The notes: generated by a model from the letters alone, not told the origin. A stretch of 64,000 nt of DNA from CAZYSK01 sp964649415 (GCA_964649415.1 CAZYSK010000023.1:10972-74971); one strand, 5' to 3'; positions 16,276-25,707 are shown, numbered from the stretch's first letter. Made by a program: numbers and translations.

Positions 16276-18354
16276 TCAATCCGCCAGGCGCGGATTGCCC
16301 ATGGCCTTCGCACGAATGCGATACGTGTCCAGCCCATCCGCCACCTCCTCCACAACCACCTGCGGGTTGTCGGCCCCAGAGCGCAGCGCCGCTCCCAGGG
16401 CGCGCTCCTGGCTCAACCCTCGCGCACAGGCCAGAGCGTCCCCAAGTTCCTCAAACTCCCGCCGCTCTTCGCCCTGTCCGCTGCGGTCAGACGTCTGTAC
16501 ATAGAAGCCCAGAACCTCCAACCCAGAACTCGACAGCAAGGGGTATACCAATATCTCCTCGACCACCATCACCGTGCCGGCGATGGCCCCCAGCGCATTG
16601 GCGACGTGGTGATACGGATGCAGGACCAGGTCCGTGTGAAACACCTGGGCGACCTTCTCCAGGAAGAAAGCCGCCGGCGCGCCGATCCCGACGATGGGAA
16701 TGCGCAGCCGAAGGGAAGTCTCCAGTTGTGGATGCATGTCGTATATGCTGTTGTAGAAAAACCAGCGACCGGCGTTGTCCTCATCGGCCGGCGCTTGCCC
16801 CTGGGGCAGATCCAACGTCTGGCCGCTGAGGAACGTGATGATCGAATGGACCACCATCTCAGTGATCCGGCGCCACACCCGGGCTTGGATTTCGGCCGGC
16901 TCCTTGAATTGATAGTGGGAGAACACCTCCAGGGCCAGCGAAGCCGCTTCCGTATCCCACGGATCGTATCTTCCCTCGACGTGCATCAAGTCCGTGGGCG
17001 TGAGCCCTGCCTTGCCGATCACCTCCTGGCGCACAAGCTCACGCGCATTCACCTGCTGCATATGCAGCACGCCCAGATGCTTGGCGATCTCGGGCACCGG
17101 CCGTGGGCCGTCGCGCAAGTAATCCACCAGCGCCTTCGCCTGGGCTGTCTCCAACAGGCTCTCCGGCGGCTCGCGCAGCAGGAACCAGTACTCCAGCCAA
17201 TCGGGGTTGGCCTGCGCCCAGGCTCGCCGCGATAGCGCCTTGAGGCGTGTCTTGACCCCCGCGTAGTCGCTGGCCAGGTGCGCCAGAGGGACCACCCGCT
17301 CGGGGCCGACGGCGACCTGCTTCTCGCGGTTCAGGTGAATGTGGCTGTCGCCACCCAGCGCGATCGAGAGCAGATCAGCCGCCTGGACCGCCGTCTTGTA
17401 TCGCCCCACGCTGGCGCCCTCCTCGCTGACGGTCACCTGTCCATCCGCGATCAGGGCCAGGTCAGTCGTGGTGCCGCCGACATCCACGATCAACGCGTCA
17501 TCCAATTCGGAAAGGAAGCGGCCACCGATGGCGCTGGCCGCCGGTCCAGAGTGAATCGTCTCCACCGGTGTACGGGCGGCAAACTCGTCGCTCATCAGTG
17601 TACCATCCCCTCGCACCACCATCAGCGGCGCATCAATCTGACGGCGCTCCATCGCCCTTCGAACCGCGATGACGAAATCCTGCAACACAGCCAGCAACGA
17701 GGCATTGAGAGCAGCCGTCGTCGCCCGCTCCACCGAGCCCAGCTTGGTCGAAAGCTGATGCCCCAATACTATTGGCAGGTCGCAGACGCTGGAAATAGCC
17801 CGATACGCCCGGTTTTCGTGCTCTGGGTTAAGCGGGCTGAAGTAGCTGGAAACCGCGATGGCATCAACCCGGTCCTTGATCTCGCTGACCTTGGCCAGGA
17901 TGGCCGGCAGGTCCAGTTCCTCCTTTTCGCGGCCATATAGATCGTGACCACCCGCAAAGTAATAGAAATTGGGGGTGGCAAAGCGATCCTCCATCTTGAA
18001 CGACGCGACCAACTCGGGATCGTAGCCGATCAATACCAACGCCACCCGTTTGCCCTTGCCCTCGGCGATGGCGTTGGTGGCCAGCGTGGTCGAGATGGAG
18101 ACCATCCTGATGGCCGCAGGATCGTCGATGTGGATACTTTCAATAACGCGCTCTATGCCGATGGAGAAATCGCGCTTAGTGGTCAGGCTCTTATGGGCAG
18201 CCAACACCTGACGCGAGCGGTACTCCATCAGCACGCCGTCGGTGTAGGTGCCCCCGGTATCTATACCCAGCACCAAGACACCTGAAGAACCGCTCTCCCT
18301 ACGGAGGCGCCATTCTGATGGCGCTCTGTTGTCTGTCTCCCTGTCTATATCCAA
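16276..18354 (-). CDS. HyuA-like hydantoinase/oxoprolinase-family ASKHA protein
   Basis: 692 residues from TTG at 18354 after GAGG. The first part (RAPSEWRLR) is read from a palindromic repeat, so the functional start may be nearer residue 26 (VLVLGIDTGGTYTDGVL). It is an actin/hsp70-type ATPase fold: phosphate loop 1 GIDTGGTYTDGVL, Hydant_A domain with MVVRGDGTLMSDEFA and ETIHSGPAASAIGG, phosphate loop 2 LIVDVGGTTTDLALI, and GIGAPAAFFLEKVAQVF near the C-terminus. True hydantoinases and oxoprolinases pair HyuA with HyuB; no HyuB is present. Situated among five MttB genes, it may be an ATP-driven corrinoid reactivator, by analogy with the ASKHA proteins RACo and RamA (inference). Confidence 0.82.
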   Translation of the reverse strand: MDIDRETDNRAPSEWRLRRESGSSGVLVLGIDTGGTYTDGVLMEYRSRQVLAAHKSLTTKRDFSIGIERVIESIHIDDPAAIRMVSISTTLATNAIAEGKGKRVALVLIGYDPELVASFKMEDRFATPNFYYFAGGHDLYGREKEELDLPAILAKVSEIKDRVDAIAVSSYFSPLNPEHENRAYRAISSVCDLPIVLGHQLSTKLGSVERATTAALNASLLAVLQDFVIAVRRAMERRQIDAPLMVVRGDGTLMSDEFAARTPVETIHSGPAASAIGGRFLSELDDALIVDVGGTTTDLALIADGQVTVSEEGASVGRYKTAVQAADLLSIALGGDSHIHLNREKQVAVGPERVVPLAHLASDYAGVKTRLKALSRRAWAQANPDWLEYWFLLREPPESLLETAQAKALVDYLRDGPRPVPEIAKHLGVLHMQQVNARELVRQEVIGKAGLTPTDLMHVEGRYDPWDTEAASLALEVFSHYQFKEPAEIQARVWRRITEMVVHSIITFLSGQTLDLPQGQAPADEDNAGRWFFYNSIYDMHPQLETSLRLRIPIVGIGAPAAFFLEKVAQVFHTDLVLHPYHHVANALGAIAGTVMVVEEILVYPLLSSSGLEVLGFYVQTSDRSGQGEERREFEELGDALACARGLSQERALGAALRSGADNPQVVVEEVADGLDTYRIRAKAMGNPRLAD

Positions 18355-18725
18355 TGCATTACCTCACCAAGACCCGCACCGGCCCCTCTCCCATTCGTGG
18401 GAGAGGGGCCATAGATTCGGTCAAGTCAGTCCGGCACCGCCTATTGGCGTGTTGCTGCGTACAGCCCACTTCCTGCATCGTGCCCATTCAGACGATGCCA
18501 CGCCACACTAAGTGAAACGGGCGCCTACGTCCGCCAACCTCGCACCCGCCCAGTCGGCCTTGCGGCTCCTTATCCTGCACGATGGACCGCCTGGATATCT
18601 GCATCCGCTGCATCCCTGCCGGCATTACGGTCGGCAGCATCCGCTCAATCCTCAGAAAACGGATGGTAGTCTGGGACGTCGCCATCGTGTATTTCCCCCA
18701 TCCGCGGTAGTCTTCCCCTCAATCC
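18355..18725. other. 371-base intergenic region, repeats only
   Basis: No gene is recognised. It holds a strong hairpin (18381-18410), a CTGCATCCGCTGCATCCCTG-type repeat with a GTCGGCAGCATCC arm (about 18594-18645), and the ATCGTGTATTTCCCCCATCC element (18684-18725) that abuts the stop of the next MttB gene. Confidence 0.7.
18381..18410 (-). terminator. Strong hairpin between two genes of the island
   Basis: 13-bp perfect stem (GGCCCCTCTCCCA with its complement) closed by a TTCG loop. It lies between the MttB gene at 18726 and the HyuA-like gene. No T-run follows on either strand, so it may be an mRNA stabiliser, processing site or repeat rather than a terminator. Confidence 0.5.
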
Positions 18726-20228
18726 CTACACAAACATCTCCAAGTCCAACTCCTCGTCCTTGTGACGCTCGTCGGCCAGCTCGCAGATGCGGTGCAGTTC
18801 CTTGTACATCGCCTCGTCCATCAGCGGCTCGGTCTCGGCCTCGAGTATCTCGATCACCCGCTCGTGGCAGCGATCGCGGTACGTCTTGCTGCCCGCCTTC
18901 TCCCAGTTCTCCCAGTTCAGGCGATCCGTGAGCGTCGGCCGCCAGATCTCCGTCTTGAAGCGATCGTAGGTGTGGTCGTGCTCCAGATAGTGCCCGCCAG
19001 GTCCAACGTCTTCCATCACGTCCAACGCCTTGGTCTCGTCATTGACTGGGATGCCGCGCAGGATGCGCCTCACCCGGTCGATGATCTCATCCGTGGCGAC
19101 CATCATCTCCGGCGAGCTGTTCAAGCCCTGTTCCAGATACCCCACATCGTGGATCATGTTGCCGCCGACGAGCGCGGCCGTGGCGGTGTTGATCGTCGAT
19201 TCCATCGCCGCCTGCTCATCGAAGAGCTTGGCGTCCGAGCAGCCGCACGTCTCGTACTCAGGCACACCCAGCCACTTGGTGATCTGCGTGTAGGCGGCGC
19301 TGAGCAGCGCCATCTCCGGCGAGCCGTAGCAGTAAACCGTCGTCTGCATATCCATGTTCGACATCAGCCCGCCGATGATGAGCGAGGCACCCGGCTTGCG
19401 CAACTGGCTGAGGACGATGCCAAACAGGCTTTCGGTGAGGGCCTGCACGGCCGTGCCCGCCAGCGTGCAGGGCGATGTAGCGCCGGCCAGGGGACAGGGC
19501 GTGTAGACGAAGGGGATGTCGTTGTCAGAGGCGAAAAGCAGCTTCTGGATCACCTCTTGGGAGTGGCTCAAGGGCGACACCGGCTCGATGTACAGCGAGA
19601 AGGCGGGACCCTTCTTCCACGCCTCTTTGCCGCCTACCCGGATGAGTCCCATCTCGAACTGATCCTTCAGGCCATCCAGGTCCACGGCCGTGATGTTGAT
19701 CGGCTTGTTGGTCCCCTCGAGCATAGCCAGGTACTGCCAACGGTCATAGGTGCCCACGGACACGTCCTGCACGATGCCCAGCGACATATGGAAATCGATG
19801 TTAGGCAGCGCCTGTGCCAGCTTGGCGAAGTTCTTCACGTCCTGATAGGTCGCGCGTCGCCGCTCGCGTGTGTAGGGGTCAATGGTGAACGGCGTGTCGG
19901 AGCCAGAGCCGAAGTAGATCTGGTTCTTGTAGAGCTCCATCTTGTACTTGCGATCGACGCCGGTCACGACGACCTTCCGGGGCAACGTGGCCAGCGCCCT
20001 GTCCACCATCCACGGCGGCATCTTGACCAGGGCGCTCTTCTCATCCCTATCACCCACGATCGCGCCACCGGAGTAGGCAAGCTCGACGCCCTCCTCCTCA
20101 TAAACCCGCACACCCGTCTCATATAGCACGGTCAGCGCTGAGTAGTAGATGGCCTCAATCTCTTCCTCGGTGAGGATCTCGAAGGTGGGTGTAGCATTCA
20201 CCGTGTAGTTCGTCTTTCTTACTTGCAT
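18726..20228 (-). CDS. MttB-family corrinoid-dependent methyltransferase (copy 2)
   Basis: 500 residues, ATG at 20228 with AAGGAGA upstream. Motifs: IYYSALTVLYETGVRVYEEE, the GSGSDTPFTIDPYTRERRRA substrate-side segment, EPVSPLSHSQEVIQKLLFAS, GATSPCTLAGTAVQALTESL, ETCGCSDAKLFDEQAAMEST and DVGPGGHYLEHDHTYDRFKT. There is no in-frame TAG. It lies 25 bases after the stop of a corrinoid protein gene, a classic corrinoid-protein/methyltransferase pair. It closely resembles copy 3 in layout (start RKTNYTVN versus KRTNYRVN), so the two are probably recent paralogues with different amine substrates. Confidence 0.93.
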   Translation of the reverse strand: MQVRKTNYTVNATPTFEILTEEEIEAIYYSALTVLYETGVRVYEEEGVELAYSGGAIVGDRDEKSALVKMPPWMVDRALATLPRKVVVTGVDRKYKMELYKNQIYFGSGSDTPFTIDPYTRERRRATYQDVKNFAKLAQALPNIDFHMSLGIVQDVSVGTYDRWQYLAMLEGTNKPINITAVDLDGLKDQFEMGLIRVGGKEAWKKGPAFSLYIEPVSPLSHSQEVIQKLLFASDNDIPFVYTPCPLAGATSPCTLAGTAVQALTESLFGIVLSQLRKPGASLIIGGLMSNMDMQTTVYCYGSPEMALLSAAYTQITKWLGVPEYETCGCSDAKLFDEQAAMESTINTATAALVGGNMIHDVGYLEQGLNSSPEMMVATDEIIDRVRRILRGIPVNDETKALDVMEDVGPGGHYLEHDHTYDRFKTEIWRPTLTDRLNWENWEKAGSKTYRDRCHERVIEILEAETEPLMDEAMYKELHRICELADERHKDEELDLEMFV

Positions 20229-20253
20229 GGTCTGATCTCCTTCTCTCGCCTAG

Positions 20254-20895
20254 CTAGGCGATGCCAGCGAGCTCTTGGGCCAGCTCAGCGCCAGACGGAG
20301 CGTTGGAGCCATACCCGTCGGCCCCAATGCGCTTGGCAAACTCGGCATCCACCGGCGCGCCGCCCACGATGATCTTGACCTGGTCGCGCAGGCCGGCCTC
20401 CTCGATGGCCTTGATGGTGTGTCCCATGGCGCGCATCGTGGTGGTCAGCATCGCCGACATGCCCACGATGTCGGGTTGGTGCTCCTTGACAGATGCGATG
20501 AACTTCTCCGGCTCGACGTCGAAGCCGATATCGATAACCTCGAAGCCAGCCCCCTCGCACATCATACCAACCAGGTTCTTGCCGATGTCATGCAAGTCGC
20601 CTTTGACCGTGCCCAACATGATCTTGCCGGCCATTTTCGCACCGCTGGCGACCAGTGCAGGGCGCAGGAACGACATCCCGGCCGCCATCGCGTCGGCAGA
20701 CATCAGGACCTCGGGCACAAACATATCGCCACGCTTGAAGCGGACACCTACCTCGTTCATCCCCAGCACCAAGCCGTTGTCCAGAATCTCCTGGGCTGGC
20801 AGTTCCTGGTCCAGCGCCTTCTGAGTCAGCTTGGCGGCTTTCTCGGCATCCCCCTCCAACACGGCAGTTGACAGTCGTTCGTAAAGCCTACTCAT
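20254..20895 (-). CDS. Corrinoid protein, MttC/MtgC-type (copy 1)
   Basis: 213 residues, ATG at 20895 after GTGGAGG. It carries the cobalt-corrinoid cofactor that shuttles methyl groups. The N-terminal helical cap (about 1-85: LTQKALDQELPAQEILDNGL) is followed by a Rossmann-like B12 domain with the DxHxxG cobalt-ligand motif GDLHDIGKNLVGMMCEGAGF (His near residue 106) and the distal KIIVGGAPVDAEFAKRIGAD loop. It sits immediately before MttB copy 2. Its closest relative here is the protein at 22560. Confidence 0.95.
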   Translation of the reverse strand: MSRLYERLSTAVLEGDAEKAAKLTQKALDQELPAQEILDNGLVLGMNEVGVRFKRGDMFVPEVLMSADAMAAGMSFLRPALVASGAKMAGKIMLGTVKGDLHDIGKNLVGMMCEGAGFEVIDIGFDVEPEKFIASVKEHQPDIVGMSAMLTTTMRAMGHTIKAIEEAGLRDQVKIIVGGAPVDAEFAKRIGADGYGSNAPSGAELAQELAGIA

Positions 20896-21013
20896 AGTTC
20901 ATATTCCTCCACTTCTGAATGGACCCACCGACCGTCTGCGGTCGGCAGCATCCTCCCGGCATTTGTGGACCGCCGGCATCCCTGCCGGCATCTCGGACAT
21001 CCACCTCATCCCC

Positions 21014-22510
21014 CTAGTCGTCGTGAGTCCGGTTGATCCACTCGTCCGACTTAACGCGGTCCTCCGCCTCCTCCAGCACCTCTTGGATGACCTTCTCCGT
21101 CTCCGGCTTGATCGACGAGGGCTGATGGGCAGCCAGGATATCGTGCACGCGGGCGACGGTCCTGTCCTTGAAAGTCTTCTTGCCCATCATCTCCCACTCC
21201 TCATAGTTCCGCCGGTCACACAGCTTCGGGTACCAGAACTCATTCCTGTAATAGCGGCGGGTGTGGGCCTCACGCAAGTAATGGCCGTTGGGACCCACGT
21301 TGTGGATCACGTCCACGGCCAGCGTGTCGTCGTTGACCTCGATGCCCCGCGTAATGCGCCGCGAGTAGCCGATGGCCTCGTCCATGGCCGCCAATTGGAA
21401 CACCGAACCGGTCATAGCGCTCTCCGTGTACCCCACGTCGTGGCACAAGTCGCCACCCGTGAGCGCGGAGAAGAAGGCCGACATCGAACCCTCGATGATC
21501 GCCTGTTCGTCGAACGTCTTAGAGTCAGTGCAGCCGCCCGTCTGCCACAGCGGCAGGCCGGCGTAGTGGGCCAACTCGGTGAGTCCGGCCATCATCAGCG
21601 GCAGTTCCGGCGCGCCATAGGCCAGGATCATCGAACTCATATCCATCACCGAGAACACGCCACCCATGATGAAAGGCAATCCGGGCTGAATCGCCTGGGC
21701 GATCGTCAGACCCATCCAAGACTCGGCAGCGCCCTGGGTGATGATGCCCGCCGCGGTCACCGGCGCAGTGCCACCGGCGATGGGGCAGGGGGTAAAGACC
21801 AGCGGAATGCGCCGCCGGGCGGCAAAGACCAGCTTATCCAACGCCTCGAAGGTGCTGACCAGCGGGGACAGCGGCTCACAATAGTGGACGTAGTTGGGGC
21901 GCTTCTCGAACGCCTCCTGGCCTCCTGCCTCAGTGACAGCGATCTTGTGGATGGCCTCTGAATCGAACTTATCGTAGGACCAGGCCACGATGGGCTTGCT
22001 GGTACTGGGGAACATGCCAGCGAACTCATACAGCGCGCCCAGGTCGTGGTGCACGTCGCCGACGGTGCCCAGCGACTCACAGAAGTCGATATTGGGCAGC
22101 GCGTCCACGATCTTGGCCACGACGGGCACGTCGCTCTTGACGTACATCCGGCGCTCCATAGTCTCAATGTCAATGAAATTGGGGCACGTGGGGCCAGGGC
22201 CGAAGTGCGCCCTGCCCGGGCCGATGTGGATGTTGTGCGCGCGGTTGCCGTCACGGGCAAACAGGGTGAAGCTGCGCGGCGCCAGTTCCAGCGATTTCTT
22301 CACCAGCCACCTGGGCATACGCACACGTTTGCCATCCACCCAGGCCCCGGCTTTCTTCAGAATGTCGCGTGACTCCGCATGGTGCACCTCGAGGCCGGTG
22401 TACTCCAACACGTGAAGCACACCCTCGAAAAGCTCCTCCAACTGGTCGTCGGAGAGCATACGAAAGCGCACGCCTGAATTGACTCGATAATTCGTCCTCT
22501 TCATATTCAT
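21014..22510 (-). CDS. MttB-family corrinoid-dependent methyltransferase (copy 3)
   Basis: 498 residues, ATG at 22510 with AAGGAGG upstream. Hallmarks: EPLSPLVSTFEALDKLVFAA, GGTAPVTAAGIITQGAAESW, QTGGCTDSKTFDEQAIIEGS and HNVGPNGHYLREAHTRRYYR. There is no in-frame TAG. The preceding gene encodes a corrinoid protein (gap of about 50 bases), making the second methyltransferase/corrinoid pair of the island. Downstream (20896-21013) are CCGACCGTCTGCGGTCGG and GCCGGCATCCCTGCCGGC palindromes. Confidence 0.93.
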   Translation of the reverse strand: MNMKRTNYRVNSGVRFRMLSDDQLEELFEGVLHVLEYTGLEVHHAESRDILKKAGAWVDGKRVRMPRWLVKKSLELAPRSFTLFARDGNRAHNIHIGPGRAHFGPGPTCPNFIDIETMERRMYVKSDVPVVAKIVDALPNIDFCESLGTVGDVHHDLGALYEFAGMFPSTSKPIVAWSYDKFDSEAIHKIAVTEAGGQEAFEKRPNYVHYCEPLSPLVSTFEALDKLVFAARRRIPLVFTPCPIAGGTAPVTAAGIITQGAAESWMGLTIAQAIQPGLPFIMGGVFSVMDMSSMILAYGAPELPLMMAGLTELAHYAGLPLWQTGGCTDSKTFDEQAIIEGSMSAFFSALTGGDLCHDVGYTESAMTGSVFQLAAMDEAIGYSRRITRGIEVNDDTLAVDVIHNVGPNGHYLREAHTRRYYRNEFWYPKLCDRRNYEEWEMMGKKTFKDRTVARVHDILAAHQPSSIKPETEKVIQEVLEEAEDRVKSDEWINRTHDD

Positions 22511-22559
22511 AATAGAGGGCCTCCTTATTCTCTACTCAGAAACCCGATTTCCGGTTCTT

Positions 22560-23201
22560 CTAGGTCGTAGCGGCGAACTGCTTGGCCAGGTCGGCAGCCG
22601 AGGCAGCATTCGAGGCGTAACCGTCGGCGCCAATCTGATCGGCAAACGCCTGCGTCACGGGCGCGCCGCCGATCATGACCTTCACCCTGTCGCGCAGACC
22701 GGCTTCCTCCAGCGCTTTGATCGTGCTTTCCATAGCGCGCATGGTCGTCGTCAGCAGCGCGGACATGCCCACGATGTCCGGCTCGAACTCCTTGATCGCT
22801 GCAATGAAGCCGTCGGGATCGATGTCTCTGCCGATATCCTTCACCTCAAAGCCAGCACCCTCGCACATCATGCCAACCAGGTTCTTGCCAATGTCGTGCA
22901 GGTCGCCTTTGACCGTGCCCAAGAGCACCTTGCCCACCATCTTCGCGCCAGACTCAGCCAGCAAGGGCTTGAGGACATCCATGGAGTTCTGCATGGTCTT
23001 GGCAGAGCGCAGCACCTCCGGCACGAACATATTGCCGGCCTTGAACTCGACGCCGACGTAGTCCATGCCAGCCATCAAGCCGTTGTCCAGGATCTCCTGG
23101 GCGCTCAGGTCCTCGTCCAGCGCATCCTCTGTGAGGTCAACGATGTCACCCAGATTGCCCTCAATGACGGCTGTAGAGATTGCCTCCAATATCTCACTCA
23201 T
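22560..23201 (-). CDS. Corrinoid protein, MttC/MtgC-type (copy 2)
   Basis: 213 residues, ATG at 23201 after TTAGGAGG. The cap is at about 1-85 (LTEDALDEDLSAQEILDNGL). The B12 domain has GDLHDIGKNLVGMMCEGAGF, identical over the cobalt-ligand motif to copy 1, and MIGGAPVTQAFADQIGADGY. It precedes MttB copy 3. Having two corrinoid proteins for five methyltransferases means copies 1, 4 and 5 must share them or use proteins encoded elsewhere. Confidence 0.95.
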   Translation of the reverse strand: MSEILEAISTAVIEGNLGDIVDLTEDALDEDLSAQEILDNGLMAGMDYVGVEFKAGNMFVPEVLRSAKTMQNSMDVLKPLLAESGAKMVGKVLLGTVKGDLHDIGKNLVGMMCEGAGFEVKDIGRDIDPDGFIAAIKEFEPDIVGMSALLTTTMRAMESTIKALEEAGLRDRVKVMIGGAPVTQAFADQIGADGYASNAASAADLAKQFAATT

Positions 23202-23544
23202 TTCAATTCTGCCTCCTAATATAGATTTAGCTTAAGTCTACTCTGGGAACACTCGAACTTGGCCGACCGCTCCCGACTGCCTCAGACTTCCGAAGTCTTC
23301 AATCCTAGACTTCGGAAGTCTGGGGCCAGCCAATGTGACATTGTCGTACTAGCCACACTGGATGCTGCCTGCCCCCCGGCAACGGATCGCCCGGATGCCC
23401 CCGACCGTCTGCGGTCGGCACCGTCTGCGGTCGGCAGCATCCGCTGCATCTCTGCCGGCATCACGGAGGCGAAGCGTCTCCTTTCCCACATAAGGGAAGC
23501 AACGCGGCTCCCTCCGCGCCACTCAACCTTCCCGGCAGCAAGCT
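23202..23544. other. 343-base intergenic region with palindromes
   Basis: No gene. It contains a short form of the MITE-like termini (23284-23321), a GGGGCCAGC...GTGACATTGTCGTACTAG tail that also follows the element at 28592, two tandem CGACCGTCTGCGGTCGGCA palindromes (about 23400-23440) and a CTCTGCCGGCATCACGGAGG segment. Confidence 0.7.
23284..23321. repeat. Short palindromic form of the MITE-like element
   Basis: AGACTTCCGAAGTCTTCAAT and its inverted partner with only a few bases between. It looks like an element that has lost its interior. Confidence 0.75.
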
Positions 23545-24189
23545 TCACACCTCGCGAACGTCGATGATTTCCACTGCCAGGGGCTCGACCACCTCCACCA
23601 GATCTTCCTTGGATATATCGGACACCTTGAGCACGCAGCCCCAATTGGAGGGATCCTCACCCAGGAATACGTTCAGGGCGACGATGAGGCCCCCCCGCTC
23701 CGTGATGGCGGAGCTGATCTGAGCCAGCGAGCCCTTGAAATAGGGCGCTAACAGTGTCATACGCACGCCCTTCTCGCGCGCGCCGAAGACCTCGAGGAAC
23801 GCGTTGAACAGGTCCGTTTCCGTCACGATGCCCACGAGCATGCCATCGCGCATCACGGGAAGGCCGCCGATCTTGTTATCCGACATGATGCGAGCAGCCT
23901 CTTCGATGGGGCAATCCTCACACACGGTGATCACGTCCTTGGTCATCACCTCGCTCACCGTCACCTGGGAAAGCAGATAGGTGACCTCCCACACACTCAG
24001 CGACGTCGCCGACGACGGCGCGGCGTGGAGAAGGTCCGTTTGGCAGACGATGCCAATCAGTTTGCCCTTCCCGTCCACCACCGGGAAGCGACGCACGTTC
24101 TGCCGGCGCATCCATTCCAGCGCCTCGGCGATTGGGACGTCGGGCTTGATGGTTATGGGATTGGGTGACATTCTGTCTTTTACTAGCAT
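23545..24189 (-). CDS. CBS-pair plus ACT domain protein (second copy)
   Basis: 214 residues, ATG at 24189 after AAAGGAGAGGAG. Same architecture as the protein at 12106: CBS1 (MLVKDRMSPNPITIKPDVPI, GIVCQTDLLHA), CBS2 (SEVMTKDVITVCEDCPIEEA, GIVTETDLFNAFLEVFGARE) and a C-terminal ACT-like domain (MTLLAPYFKGSLAQISSAIT). It is embedded between MttB copy 4 and corrinoid copy 2. Duplication inside one island supports a role in sensing a metabolite of the pathway; an adenosyl ligand (SAM, ATP or AMP) is likely for the CBS pair (family knowledge). Confidence 0.86.
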   Translation of the reverse strand: MLVKDRMSPNPITIKPDVPIAEALEWMRRQNVRRFPVVDGKGKLIGIVCQTDLLHAAPSSATSLSVWEVTYLLSQVTVSEVMTKDVITVCEDCPIEEAARIMSDNKIGGLPVMRDGMLVGIVTETDLFNAFLEVFGAREKGVRMTLLAPYFKGSLAQISSAITERGGLIVALNVFLGEDPSNWGCVLKVSDISKEDLVEVVEPLAVEIIDVREV

Positions 24190-24288
24190 TTCTCCTCTCC
24201 TTTCTCTCAGAAGAACCTCATCCCTCTCTTGTCTGTCGACAAGCGGTTCAAGACACTTGTGGTCTGATTCATACGTTATACTCTCCCA

Positions 24289-25707
24289 TCAGACGGTATG
24301 CTCATCGACGAATGCTTCCAACTGGCGCGCCACGGTCTCATCCAGCGGAGGATCCTGGTGCTCCTCCAGCAATTCTTGCCCACGCCGGTGCGCACGATCG
24401 ACTGCCCGTTGACGCCCTCCCTCCATCCACGCATCCATTCCGCTCCGATCAACGAGCGTTGGCCGCCAGAACTCGGTCCGGCAGCGCTCCAAGGTATGCA
24501 TCTCCATCAGGTAGTTGCCGCCCGACCCCACATTGGCAATCACGTCGTACGCCAGTGTTTCGGGGCTAACGTCAATACCGCGTTGGAAGTGACGAACCAT
24601 GCCGCACATCTCGTCATCCAGCACGAACTTCTCGTAGGAAAATGCGAGATACGCGTTGAGGATGCCCGCCGCGTGGAGCACAAAGTCGACGCCGCTGTTC
24701 ACCGTAGTCAACAGGCCAAACATCGACTCGAAGCCAGCTTGAGCGTCGGGGAAGCTGGCATCAGCCAAAGACCCGCCGCTACGACAGGGCAGCCCGTAGT
24801 GCTGGGCAAGCTGCGCGTGCGCGGCGATCATCAGCGACAGTTCAGGGCTGCCGATGGCCAACGCGCCGGACTTCATGTCAATGTTAGTGGACGTAGAGCC
24901 GAAGACGACCGGCGTGCCCGGGCTGACCAACTGGGTCAACACGATACCGGCCAGGAGTTCAGCGGTCTGCAACGCCAACGTGCCGGCCAACGTGACGGGC
25001 CCGGTGGAGCCACACATCGCCAAGGCGGCGACGACGACAGGCTGGCGTCGGCGGGCGTACTCCATCAGAGCAGCCAGCATCTCGCCGCTATAGCCCAGCG
25101 GCGTAAGGCTGTTGATCAAGCTGATGGTGACGAAATCCTCCTTCACCGTGTCTTCGCCAAACACAATGGCGGCCATCTCCATCGTGTGGCGCGCACCGGT
25201 CGCTCCCGCCGCACTGCCGATGAACGCTTTGTCCGAGTGCACCATGTGAGCGTGCAGCATCGCGAGGTGCGGGGCAGGAACGCCCTGGGGCTCGACAATC
25301 AGGTGACCACTCATATCCTGATTGGGCAAGGCGTGCGCCAACTTCGCCAAGCTGTGATAATCCTCCATCGTGGGCACGCGTTTGCCAACTTCGTAGTCCA
25401 CCAGGAACGGCGCGCCATAGCCCGGCGCAAAAACCGGATCACCATCGCCGACAGTCACGTTCCGATCCGGGTTCCGGGCCAAGATGGTAAACTGAGGTGG
25501 AACAGACTCCAACGCGTCCATCACCTGTTTCTCTTCGAGATAGACGGTTTGCCCGTCGGTCCTGACGCCATGTGCCTTGAACACAGCGATTGCGTCGTCG
25601 TCGGGAAACCTGACGCCGACGTTCGCCAGTATCTTCATACTCACGTCGTGGATTTGCTGCATGTCGTCGGGCGCAAGGACCCCATCCTGATTCCGAGCAG
25701 GACTCAT
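24289..25707 (-). CDS. MttB-family corrinoid-dependent methyltransferase (copy 4)
   Basis: 472 residues, ATG at 25707 after AGGAG. Motifs: IHDVSMKILANVGVRFPDDD, NSLTPLGYSGEMLAALMEYA, GSTGPVTLAGTLALQTAELL, PVVFGSTSTNIDMKSGALAI and ANVGSGGNYLMEMHTLERCR. There is no in-frame TAG. It is collinear with copy 5 from end to end and very similar, so the two arose by tandem duplication; both keep LPNQDMSGHL/LPNQDLVGYL and the STST-D-K-GALAIGSPE region. This pair forms a separate subgroup from copies 1-3 and has no adjacent corrinoid gene of its own. Confidence 0.92.
   Translation of the reverse strand: MSPARNQDGVLAPDDMQQIHDVSMKILANVGVRFPDDDAIAVFKAHGVRTDGQTVYLEEKQVMDALESVPPQFTILARNPDRNVTVGDGDPVFAPGYGAPFLVDYEVGKRVPTMEDYHSLAKLAHALPNQDMSGHLIVEPQGVPAPHLAMLHAHMVHSDKAFIGSAAGATGARHTMEMAAIVFGEDTVKEDFVTISLINSLTPLGYSGEMLAALMEYARRRQPVVVAALAMCGSTGPVTLAGTLALQTAELLAGIVLTQLVSPGTPVVFGSTSTNIDMKSGALAIGSPELSLMIAAHAQLAQHYGLPCRSGGSLADASFPDAQAGFESMFGLLTTVNSGVDFVLHAAGILNAYLAFSYEKFVLDDEMCGMVRHFQRGIDVSPETLAYDVIANVGSGGNYLMEMHTLERCRTEFWRPTLVDRSGMDAWMEGGRQRAVDRAHRRGQELLEEHQDPPLDETVARQLEAFVDEHTV

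Noticed and set aside
16276..18354. Functional hydantoinase/5-oxoprolinase
   Set aside because: No HyuB subunit or cyclic-imide pathway gene is adjacent; only the ASKHA-type HyuA part is supported, so no substrate is assigned.
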